This document shows, one piece after another, positions 1 through 6,218 of a stretch of 6,218 nucleotides of DNA. The notes under the pieces were generated by a model that searched no databases, was not told the DNA's origin, and saw nothing but the letters and a program-made list of their open reading frames with translations. How positions within the stretch are numbered: position 1 is the first letter of the stretch; every line of letters begins with the position of its first letter. The DNA comes from CAKUFA01 sp963618735 (GTDB lineage Bacteria > Bacillota > Clostridia > Christensenellales > Aristaeellaceae). The translations under genes were made by a program, and so were the position numbers. The stretch lies in NCBI GenBank assembly GCA_963618735.1, contig CAVEUM010000069.1:1-6218 (forward strand), in the 5' to 3' direction.

Positions 1-3000
1 AACTATATCCTTTTCAACGAAAATGTCTACATGTATCAGAATGGTGAGCAGGTGCAGGTATCGTCCAGCAACGGATTGTCCCTGCTGGATGTTTCCTCTT
101 CCTTTGGCCGTGCAGCGCGTGCAGGCTTGTTGGATGGCTTGATGGATGCGGAACAGTTACATGCTAGGCCGAAGGTGTCAGGGTCCCGCAATATTGGTGA
201 AGCACTGAGCAATGCTGTAGATGCCCTGACAATGAATGACACAGGCAACAGGAAAGTGATTATTCTTGTAGCAGATGGCGGCGTAAGCTTTACAAAGAGC
301 GACCGTTCTGCCAGCAAGGTGCAACGTCTCAAAACGGCTTCTGAGGAACAGGTAACGGCTGCTTTGGAAAAGGCGGAAGCAAACGATATTGTTGTGCATT
401 CTATTCTGCTGAAGGATACCACGGATATGGACTTTTTCCAGAACACGATGCACACAGCGGATGGCACCTTCCAAATGGTCTATGATTCTGCACAACTGCC
501 TGGTGTTGTTGCAAAGATCATGGCAGACGAAACGGGCGCGTACGTGATGCCTGCTAATGGCACAGCTGAAACGGATGGCGAGATTGCCATCGATGTTCCT
601 TCCAATGCTGTAGCGGAAATGAACATTCTGGTGCCGGTGGATCACATCGATGTCTCTACTTTGAAGCTGGTGGCGCCGGATGGGTCAGAAATGGTTGCGA
701 GCGGCAGTGAATTCTACGCAGTAAGCAGTCCTTACTATGCCATCTACAAGGTAGAAGAACCTCAGCAGGGCGAATGGTTGCTGTGCTTCACCGGAGATGG
801 ATCCGGCGACAATATAACGGTTCGGTACACACTGAATTATACATGCGAGCCTGTGGAAGAACTGTCTGCGTCTTCTATCAGCAAGGGTGAACCGATTACA
901 GTAACGGCTCACTTTGAGGAAGATGGAAAAGCACTGCAGGATGAAGCACTGTATCAGATCCCCGCAACGGTATCCATTGCAAAGAATGGCGAGACGGTGC
1001 GAACCGCCACGATGGAAGCCAGTGAGAATGGCTATACGTACACCTTCGACTCTTTGAAAGGCTGTACCGGCGGTGAATATACCGTTGCAATTTATTTTGA
1101 AGGCGAAGGCCTGAATTGTGATGTAGCGGGCGCAACTTTCAACATCACGAACAAGGCTCCTATGTTGGCAGATGGAGCAAAGGACGCAGATGCACAGAAT
1201 TTTGTACTGAATCGCCCTGGCCAAGAAGAAACTTATGCGATACAGCAGAGAACCTGGAATTTGAATGACATTGTTGTAGATCTGGATGGCGATACGTTGG
1301 CTTGGAACATCGATGCCGTACCGGAAGGAATCAAGGCAAGCATTAATGATGGTGTGCTGACGGTGTCCACTGAACAGAATACGCCTGCAGATGGGGATAT
1401 TATTGTATCAGTAAAGGGCAGCGATGGAGAGAGCGGCCCCACGTTGACGTTCCATGTAACGGCAACCGTAGTTGAAGCGGAACTTGGTTCCATCATTCGC
1501 GTATCGGAGCAAACGCTGAACAAAACGGAGCCTGTGACGGTTCGCACACAGCTAACCCGTAATGGAAACGCAGCGCTGGAGGATCCTGACCTAAGCACGG
1601 TGGAAGCTTCTCTGACGGTGACGAAAGATGGAAAGGAAATCGTCTCTGATGAGAAGATGACAAGCGAAAAAGGCGTGTACACCTGCACGCTAACGGATTT
1701 GGCTAAATATGGTGCCGGAGATTATACAGCAAAGGTGACGTTTACCTGCGGCAGCTTCCACATGGAAAGTGATACTGCATCTTTTGAACTGACAGACAAA
1801 GCACCCACTCTAGTTTCGGGACAGGTGGCCGAGCAGACGCAGAGATTTGAAATCAATATTCCCAGTAATGCAGAAAGCTATGATGTGCAAAACTGGGTGC
1901 TGGATCTTGGGACGATTGTTACCGACCCCGATGGCGATGATTTGACTTGGAATATTGATACTGCTCCTGATGGCATTGTCGTAGGCATCAGCGGCAACAC
2001 GTTGACAGTGGCTACCATGCAGAACACTCAGGTAGAAGGAGATGTCACATTGTCTGTGAAGGACAGTGATGAACAGGACGGTCCTTCGGTGACGATTCAT
2101 GTTACAGTTGTTTCTATCGAGTCGGTTTACGATCAGTATACGGCTTTGTTCCGCGTCGCGGATGAGCAGAACAAAAACAGTGACGTTACACTGACTCTCT
2201 ATGTGAACGATGAAAACGGGCAACACATCAGTGACGATTCCTATTTGCCTGAATCCATCAAAGCAACGGTCAGGGGAGGAGAAACGTCTGCCTTCGTGGT
2301 TCTCGATCGACAGAAGGATGGCGGTTACAGCGGTATCTTCCATAGCGGACAGACAACAGCAACGTACTATATGAATGCAGAAATCACGGTGGGTACGAAG
2401 AGCATTCAGGCGCAGGAAGCGTCCTTCTCTACCGTGGACCGTGATCCTGTTGTTACGACAGATTTGGCAGGAGCGTTGCCTGCAACGGCATTCCTGGGCA
2501 TTGGATCAGACTACACCGTTGACTTGAACAATTACTTTGCTGATCCTGACGGGGATGTATTGGTTTACACCATTGTGGATAATACCTTTGAAGAACATGC
2601 AGAGATCACGGTGGATGGATCCGAATTGACGTTCCATGGCGTATCGGGAAACTTCTGCATGCCTGCAGATGGAAGTTTCACGGTTGTAGTTACGGATACA
2701 GAAGGCGCAAGCGTTCGCAGCAGCACTGTAACGGTAACCCTGTGGCCGGTACTGATTATTGCGGCACTGGTGATTGCTTTTGTGGTATTGCTGGTGGTTA
2801 TTGTGAAGGTTGTGGCCTGGAAGAACAGGCACTTCGCCCTGGCTGCCTTTGACGTCAGCTATGGCTACCAAGGCCTTAAATTGCCGGACGGTCTGAGCGA
2901 TCCCCTGCCAGAAGGCGGACACAAACCGGTTACGATGGATGCCTATTATACGGCTCAGGCAAAGCGCGTGGCAGAGTCGGTGATCCATGAAGAAGAACTG

Positions 3001-3231
3001 CATGGCGTTGTGGTGAAGCCTCTGTCGAATGGTCGAGTGCAGGTAACCTTCCCTGCAGGGCTGAACGTGTTGGTTTATAAGGATTGCCCGAGCTACGATA
3101 AGGAGAAGCAGGCGTATGAAGGCAAGAAGCCCGCGCCGAAGACCATGACGCTGCAGCCTGGCGAAAGCTTTAGCCTTTGCATGAAGGAATACAGCGTAAC
3201 TTTTAAGTATGTGCGGATTGAGCACATTTGA
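1..3231 (+). CDS. vWA-domain surface protein with three Ig/cadherin-like repeat units and a C-terminal transmembrane anchor (5' partial)
   Basis: The frame is open from base 1, so the true start lies upstream; the ATG at 31 falls inside the vWA fold and is not a credible start. Residues here count from that ATG. Residues 1 to about 165 are most of a vWA domain: a core strand just before the ATG (YILFNENVY), the helix region GSRNIGEAL (51-59), and strand VIILVADGG (76-84), whose Asp82 is the usual late metal-site Asp. The DxSxS part of the metal site would be upstream. Residues 165-275 form a beta-rich linker like those following vWA domains in other surface proteins. Residues 277-904 are three tandem units, each with an Ig-like half and a cadherin-like half carrying DLDGD (417-421), DPDGD (632-636) or DPDGD (838-842). 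A hydrophobic helix spans about 904-925, followed by Lys926, Lys931 and Arg933, so the N-terminal part should be outside and the 141-residue tail inside. The tail is beta-rich and I cannot assign it. Likely role: extracellular binding or sensing at the membrane. The vWA and membrane calls are firm; the function is inferred. Confidence 0.85.
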   Translation, partial: NYILFNENVYMYQNGEQVQVSSSNGLSLLDVSSSFGRAARAGLLDGLMDAEQLHARPKVSGSRNIGEALSNAVDALTMNDTGNRKVIILVADGGVSFTKSDRSASKVQRLKTASEEQVTAALEKAEANDIVVHSILLKDTTDMDFFQNTMHTADGTFQMVYDSAQLPGVVAKIMADETGAYVMPANGTAETDGEIAIDVPSNAVAEMNILVPVDHIDVSTLKLVAPDGSEMVASGSEFYAVSSPYYAIYKVEEPQQGEWLLCFTGDGSGDNITVRYTLNYTCEPVEELSASSISKGEPITVTAHFEEDGKALQDEALYQIPATVSIAKNGETVRTATMEASENGYTYTFDSLKGCTGGEYTVAIYFEGEGLNCDVAGATFNITNKAPMLADGAKDADAQNFVLNRPGQEETYAIQQRTWNLNDIVVDLDGDTLAWNIDAVPEGIKASINDGVLTVSTEQNTPADGDIIVSVKGSDGESGPTLTFHVTATVVEAELGSIIRVSEQTLNKTEPVTVRTQLTRNGNAALEDPDLSTVEASLTVTKDGKEIVSDEKMTSEKGVYTCTLTDLAKYGAGDYTAKVTFTCGSFHMESDTASFELTDKAPTLVSGQVAEQTQRFEINIPSNAESYDVQNWVLDLGTIVTDPDGDDLTWNIDTAPDGIVVGISGNTLTVATMQNTQVEGDVTLSVKDSDEQDGPSVTIHVTVVSIESVYDQYTALFRVADEQNKNSDVTLTLYVNDENGQHISDDSYLPESIKATVRGGETSAFVVLDRQKDGGYSGIFHSGQTTATYYMNAEITVGTKSIQAQEASFSTVDRDPVVTTDLAGALPATAFLGIGSDYTVDLNNYFADPDGDVLVYTIVDNTFEEHAEITVDGSELTFHGVSGNFCMPADGSFTVVVTDTEGASVRSSTVTVTLWPVLIIAALVIAFVVLLVVIVKVVAWKNRHFALAAFDVSYGYQGLKLPDGLSDPLPEGGHKPVTMDAYYTAQAKRVAESVIHEEELHGVVVKPLSNGRVQVTFPAGLNVLVYKDCPSYDKEKQAYEGKKPAPKTMTLQPGESFSLCMKEYSVTFKYVRIEHI
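859..2742 (+). repeat. Three tandem protein-level repeat units of about 215 residues within the surface protein
   Basis: Three anchors recur with near-constant spacing. The first is SKGEPITV / NKTEPVTV / KNSDVTL, at residues 284, 497 and about 715. The second is FNITNKAP / FELTDKAP / FSTVDRDP, at 370, 585 and 799. The third is DLDGD / DPDGD / DPDGD, at 417, 632 and 838. Units 1 and 2 are clearly alike, for example LAWNIDAVPEGI versus LTWNIDTAPDGI; unit 3 has diverged. Approximate unit limits are 859-1485, 1486-2118 and 2119-2742. The DNA copies differ enough that this is an old duplication seen in protein, not a recent DNA repeat. The acidic loop followed by hydrophobic-x-W/Y fits dystroglycan-type cadherin-like or related Ig-fold domains, in which such Asp residues often bind calcium; calcium binding here is inferred. 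Confidence 0.8.
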
Positions 3232-3245
3232 CAAAACAACCATCG

Positions 3246-3277
3246 TCTGGCCGGCCCAATTTTTTGAGCCGGCCAGA
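3246..3277. other. Perfect 10-bp inverted repeat (hairpin) between the surface-protein and GTPase genes
   Basis: The left arm TCTGGCCGGC (3246-3255) is exactly complementary to the right arm GCCGGCCAGA (3268-3277). A G-T wobble at 3245/3278 could add one pair. The 12-base loop contains six T. The stem is very GC-rich, so it should fold strongly in mRNA. No T-tract follows the right arm: the next bases are the purine-rich ribosome-binding site of the GTPase gene. It therefore does not look like a standard intrinsic terminator in either direction. Plausible roles are protection of the upstream mRNA 3' end after processing, partial attenuation, or tuning of translation of the GTPase gene, whose binding site begins only three bases after the stem. 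The inverted repeat is certain; the role is open. Confidence 0.7.
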
Positions 3278-3280
3278 TCC

Positions 3281-3290
3281 GGAAAGGAAG
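3281..3290 (+). promoter_or_regulatory. Ribosome-binding site of the GTPase gene
   Basis: The sequence is GGAAAGGAAG. Its AGGAAG core ends seven bases before the ATG at 3298, a normal distance. Another ATG at 3291 directly abuts the site and reads only MNHG before a stop, so 3298 is the supported start. The site sits immediately after the intergenic hairpin. Confidence 0.8.
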
Positions 3291-3297
3291 ATGAACC

Positions 3298-4749
3298 ATG
3301 GCTGACAAGGGCGAACGCCTGGAAAAAGAATGTACCTGTCTGTTTTGCAATCAAAAGTTTAAGGTAAAGGACATTGTGTTTCAGATTGTGCTGTCGGAAG
3401 AGCAGGCAGATCAGAAACTGTTTGACGAAAGGTACTCTGAACATATTAAGCACTATAAAGGCATAGCTTCTGTGGATCGCTATCGTTTGAGCATTGATTG
3501 GACAACGCCTGATGTTGACGCCAAGGTAAAGTGGGATGAAAACGGATTACCTCGCTGGGTAAGAGGTGAGTTGAAATATCCGGAAGAATGTGACCGAGGA
3601 GGGAATACATCTTTTTTTGATAACCTGTTTGCAAGTCATGATACGGGAAACACAGTGGAGCAACAGGGTGAAAAAATCATTGCAGAGTCAGCAATTCGCG
3701 TTTGCCCGCACTGCCACATGACGATTATTGATGGCTTCTGCACGGATGAAGAGCAAAGCAAGATGAAGCTGATCCGCCTAGGTTTGCTGGGCGGCATGCG
3801 TACAGGCAAAACGACTTATTTGGTGGTTGTAAGTAAATTTTTGGAAGAGCATTTCTCGGGTAGCGGCGATCGTGATGTTCATCTTGGAACGGTGAAGTTT
3901 ACACCTGAATGCAAGGAGTTTATTGACTATTTGTATAAGAATGGAATTCAAGCGACAACCGTAGATCATCAGAGAGAGTTGGGGGCTGAGGATCCTCGTG
4001 TGCTGCCTGTTTTGATGCGCATTACACCGCATGATCATGCATACAGTCCATTCTTGCTAATGCTTCAGGATATTCCTGGTGAATATATGAAAGATGAGCT
4101 CAAGGATCAGCAGATGCTAACCCAAAGTCGTATAAGTGAATCTACGGATCTCCTGATGCTGGTAGACAGCAATCACTTTGTGAAAACAAGGCAGCAGCAA
4201 TCTGAGGATGAGACGGAAAATTATGGTGCCTATTGCCATGAAAATTTGAAGACCTTGTTTGTAAATTATGAAGCACTTGGAGAAGAACTGGATAAGAATT
4301 ATTTGAGCAGCATTCAAATTGCGTTGTCCAAGGCAGACTTTCTGGTGGAGGCGGATAAGCGGCTGGAAGCAACGATGTTTAGTTACAGCGGTGATAAGGA
4401 ACATCGGGATGCTATTTCAGAAAAGCGGCTGAAGCAAGTGGATCGTCAGGTTCGAGACGTTCTTTATTCCAGCGAAAATGGCGGCTATGGTGTTGGCGAT
4501 TTGATCAATGAAATCACAACGAAATTCAAACTGTCTCCAGAGAAAGATAAATCTCTTTATACAGCCTATACGGCGGTGGCTTCTAAGTATGTGCCTGGTA
4601 ATCTAGAACACTTTGATAAGAACGGTGAGGATGTTCATGTGGAGTATTCTCAGAATGTGATTGAACCGTTGCTGAACGTATTCCTCAGTCATCATCTGCT
4701 GCCAGTGAAGAGAGAGCATTATAAGATCAAGGATGAGCCCAAGAGCTGA
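3298..4749 (+). CDS. TRAFAC-type P-loop GTPase, DO-GTPase2-like, with N-terminal zinc-ribbon-like Cys pairs
   Basis: A complete 483-residue cytosolic protein with no signal peptide or membrane segment. Cys12, Cys14 and Cys17 (CTCLFC) and a second pair in CPHCH (Cys136, Cys139, with His138 and His140) could form one split zinc ribbon around an insertion of about 118 residues. The G domain starts near residue 158. The Walker A/G1 loop is GGMRTGKTTY (165-174), with Lys171 and Thr172 as phosphate and Mg ligands. Thr220/Thr221 are candidates for the G2 Thr. G3 is DIPGE (258-262) after a hydrophobic strand. The strand LLMLVDS lies at about 285-291, G4 is SKAD (344-347), and TAVASK (425-430) is a possible G5. 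The order and the DIPGE form fit the DO-GTPase2-like group of TRAFAC GTPases as I know it. G4 has Ser in place of the usual Asn, so guanine specificity is probable, not proven. The GAP1-like gene begins 34 bases downstream, which supports a GTPase-centred system. GTPase fold: confident; exact family: moderately so. Confidence 0.8.
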   Translation: MADKGERLEKECTCLFCNQKFKVKDIVFQIVLSEEQADQKLFDERYSEHIKHYKGIASVDRYRLSIDWTTPDVDAKVKWDENGLPRWVRGELKYPEECDRGGNTSFFDNLFASHDTGNTVEQQGEKIIAESAIRVCPHCHMTIIDGFCTDEEQSKMKLIRLGLLGGMRTGKTTYLVVVSKFLEEHFSGSGDRDVHLGTVKFTPECKEFIDYLYKNGIQATTVDHQRELGAEDPRVLPVLMRITPHDHAYSPFLLMLQDIPGEYMKDELKDQQMLTQSRISESTDLLMLVDSNHFVKTRQQQSEDETENYGAYCHENLKTLFVNYEALGEELDKNYLSSIQIALSKADFLVEADKRLEATMFSYSGDKEHRDAISEKRLKQVDRQVRDVLYSSENGGYGVGDLINEITTKFKLSPEKDKSLYTAYTAVASKYVPGNLEHFDKNGEDVHVEYSQNVIEPLLNVFLSHHLLPVKREHYKIKDEPKS

Positions 4750-4765
4750 TTCTTGATTTCAGAAG

Positions 4766-4774
4766 AAGGGAGGG
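4766..4774 (+). promoter_or_regulatory. Ribosome-binding site of the GAP1-like gene
   Basis: AAGGGAGGG is a strong Shine-Dalgarno match in the 34-base gap after the GTPase stop, with nine bases between it and the ATG at 4784. It fixes the start of the third gene. No terminator or promoter is visible in this gap, which supports co-transcription with the GTPase gene. Confidence 0.8.
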
Positions 4775-4783
4775 CAACATTCG

Positions 4784-6218
4784 ATGCAGATCAAGTGCCA
4801 TCAGATGTTTCACGGACATACGCCAGAGGAAGGCTTCGATGCGCCCGTAATCAAGTCAGATAAATTTCCTTATACGTTTATGGACGCCATGCGGAATTTA
4901 ACGTCGATGGACAAGGAACGCTATGTGCTGGAGATTGAGCCTGTAAACAGCAATTGTGACTGCACGGCGGCAATTTGCACACTGTTTGATGAAAACAAAA
5001 ACACCTGCACAGCGTGGCTGGTGCCCGAAAAGTATGATACGAAGGAAACGATGCGGCTTTTGCGGCGCGAAAGTTTCTGTACTCGCCAAGAGGCAACCCA
5101 GGCATATAAAGAACCGCTTCAGATGCGCACCGTGGAGGTGCCGGAAGGGCAGAATTTTACAGGGGAAGAACTGGCAAGCCCTGCACAGCAAAAATTGCTG
5201 GGACAATTTCTTGCACTATACTGGAAACGTCTGGTGATTAACAGCGCTGGCCAACGACTTGGAAACAAGCGCTTGCTTTTGCTGCTGAAGAAGCCCAATA
5301 GTTCGGAACCTATGGGGAACGAGGAAGCCATCCAGTTCTTTACCAGGGAGATCGTTGCGCGTTTGCCTTTGGAGGCACAGAACATGGTAAGTGCTGTGTT
5401 TGGTGTTACAAAAGCAGAAAGTGACCAGTCGTTTACCAAGGCTGCGTGTGTTGTGCTGTCCAGTGAAAAAGGCGGCATAGCGGAGAAAATTGATCTGTTC
5501 AAAGGCATGGGCGACTTGCTTGTGAAAGAGTCGGCCTCTGATCGGATGGCCTTGAAAATCGTTGCAGACCACCTTCTGGCAGGTGAGCAGAGTTATCCTG
5601 AATGGTATATAAAACTGCGCAAGCTGAAGGACGGCATTCCGAAGAAGGTTGCGCTTCACTTGATGGTTGTTTGCCATCTGCTGCAGAATGCCACAAAGCT
5701 CGAAGAAATAGAGGAACGCTACAAACAGATTGTTGAATTGCTCACCCCCCCTGAGGCTGGTGCACCTGAAGAGGATGTACGCGATATTCTCCGCCCTTTG
5801 CTGGAGGAAATAACGAACAGCTGGTGCAATTTTAGCAACGGCAGTATGGACTTCTACCGCGCGAAGTGCAAGTGGCTGATGGAAGCGGCCAAGGAGCCCC
5901 CGGAAAACGTAACAAAGTATACAGCGGATTTGGTGAAAAAGACGCTGGAAGCCCTTAAGAACGATGATGCTCTGTCTGTGGAGGAAAAACTTCGTAGTGT
6001 GGCAGAAATGTTGCCCTTGTACAGCGGTGATGTTCAAAAAGCACTGGAAAACTTCATGTCCCAGAATTTCGAAACATGGCTCTTTATGGAGAATGAGGAG
6101 AAACTGCCGGAAAAGAGCTTCACGGCGATCTTGAAAAACTGGGAAAGCTCAGGTCTTTCTCGTGAGCCGGAAAAAGTACGGGGCCGTCTGAATGAGATGA
6201 TTCGCCAATATCCAGGCG
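4784..6218 (+). CDS. GTPase-associated protein 1 (GAP1)-like partner protein (3' partial)
   Basis: The frame is open from the ATG at 4784 to the window end: 478 complete codons and no stop, so the C-terminus is missing. The start is set by the strong ribosome-binding site. There is no signal peptide or membrane segment, so the protein should be cytosolic. The opening residues IKCHQMFHGHTPEEGF (3-18), followed by an SDKF segment, resemble the HQ-x-x-HG-x-x-x-G start of GAP1 N-terminal domains. Residues about 140-210 contain a hydrophobic strand RLLLLLKK (163-170), then a helix and LPLEAQNMVSAVFG (194-207), recalling the middle GAP1 region. Residues from about 250 on are mostly helical and charged, with no motif I recognise. 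The N-terminal 100 residues carry Cys5, 58, 60, 65, 75 and 99. GAP1 proteins are predicted adaptors or regulators encoded beside DO-GTPases, and this gene's position fits that. The assignment rests on remembered motif patterns plus neighbourhood, so it is moderate. The coding call itself is strong, since no stop interrupts more than 1.4 kb. Confidence 0.65.
   Translation, partial: MQIKCHQMFHGHTPEEGFDAPVIKSDKFPYTFMDAMRNLTSMDKERYVLEIEPVNSNCDCTAAICTLFDENKNTCTAWLVPEKYDTKETMRLLRRESFCTRQEATQAYKEPLQMRTVEVPEGQNFTGEELASPAQQKLLGQFLALYWKRLVINSAGQRLGNKRLLLLLKKPNSSEPMGNEEAIQFFTREIVARLPLEAQNMVSAVFGVTKAESDQSFTKAACVVLSSEKGGIAEKIDLFKGMGDLLVKESASDRMALKIVADHLLAGEQSYPEWYIKLRKLKDGIPKKVALHLMVVCHLLQNATKLEEIEERYKQIVELLTPPEAGAPEEDVRDILRPLLEEITNSWCNFSNGSMDFYRAKCKWLMEAAKEPPENVTKYTADLVKKTLEALKNDDALSVEEKLRSVAEMLPLYSGDVQKALENFMSQNFETWLFMENEEKLPEKSFTAILKNWESSGLSREPEKVRGRLNEMIRQYPG

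Noticed and set aside
3228..3233. Perfect TTGACA that could be a -35 box for a separate GTPase promoter
   Set aside because: It overlaps the stop codon of the first gene, and the position 16-18 bases downstream is the GC-rich hairpin arm with nothing like TATAAT.
3246..3277. Reading the intergenic hairpin as an intrinsic terminator
   Set aside because: No T-tract follows the stem on either strand; the T run is in the loop, and the next gene's ribosome-binding site follows at once.
3291..3305. Four-codon frame MNHG overlapping the GTPase start, as a possible leader peptide
   Set aside because: Its ATG abuts the ribosome-binding site with no spacer, so it is unlikely to be translated; the overlap looks accidental.
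2506..3453. Long minus-strand open frame of 315 codons spanning the end of the surface-protein gene, the gap and the GTPase start
   Set aside because: It is antisense to two well-supported genes, crosses the intergenic hairpin and ribosome-binding site, and encodes no recognisable domain.
4956..5237. Plus-strand open frame of 93 codons inside the GAP1-like gene
   Set aside because: Out of frame within a longer supported gene, Arg/Cys-rich in the manner of a shadow translation, and without a good ribosome-binding site.
5745..5751. Run of seven C in the GAP1-like gene as a phase-variation or frameshift site
   Set aside because: The frame stays open through the run and beyond, the run is short, and it encodes a plausible Thr-Pro-Pro linker; no sign of a slipped frame.
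5216..6037. Minus-strand open frame of 273 codons opposite the GAP1-like gene
   Set aside because: The plus-strand frame is open over more than 1.4 kb with a strong ribosome-binding site and family-like motifs; the reverse frame shows none of these.
1..6218. CRISPR arrays, tRNA/rRNA genes, insertion sequences or attachment sites
   Set aside because: None seen: almost all of the window is coding, with no short regular DNA repeats, transposase motifs or tRNA-like structure.

Overview
The window holds three genes on the + strand, closely packed and in one direction, read as part of a single operon. Both outer genes are cut by the window edges. Base composition is balanced, the ribosome-binding sites are strong and purine-rich, and the surface protein has Ig/cadherin-like repeats. 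Together these suggest a Gram-positive Firmicute, perhaps a gut clostridium of the Ruminococcaceae/Oscillospiraceae type. That placement is an impression from style, not from a marker gene.

Layout. Bases 1-3231 encode the C-terminal 1076 residues of a large membrane-anchored protein: most of a von Willebrand factor A (vWA) domain, a beta-sandwich linker, three tandem units of about 215 residues each containing a DPDGD-type acidic loop, one transmembrane helix, and a cytoplasmic tail of about 140 residues. A 66-base gap follows, with a perfect 10-bp inverted repeat and the next ribosome-binding site. Bases 3298-4749 encode a complete 483-residue P-loop GTPase of the TRAFAC type, resembling the DO-GTPase2 family. 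It has Cys pairs that could form a split zinc ribbon ahead of the G domain. After 34 bases with a strong ribosome-binding site, bases 4784 to the window end encode at least 478 residues of a protein whose N-terminus and middle resemble the GTPase-associated protein 1 (GAP1) family. No stretch over 300 bases lacks a gene.

Working together (inference). A DO-GTPase-like NTPase next to a GAP1-like partner is the core pair of the GTPase-centred conflict or signalling systems predicted by comparative genomics. Here the pair is preceded by a single-pass vWA surface protein with a cytoplasmic tail. A reasonable model is that the surface protein senses or binds something outside the cell and passes the signal to the GTPase/GAP1 pair inside. 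No obvious toxin or effector domain is visible in the window, so any effector would be in the missing part of the third gene or in flanking genes.
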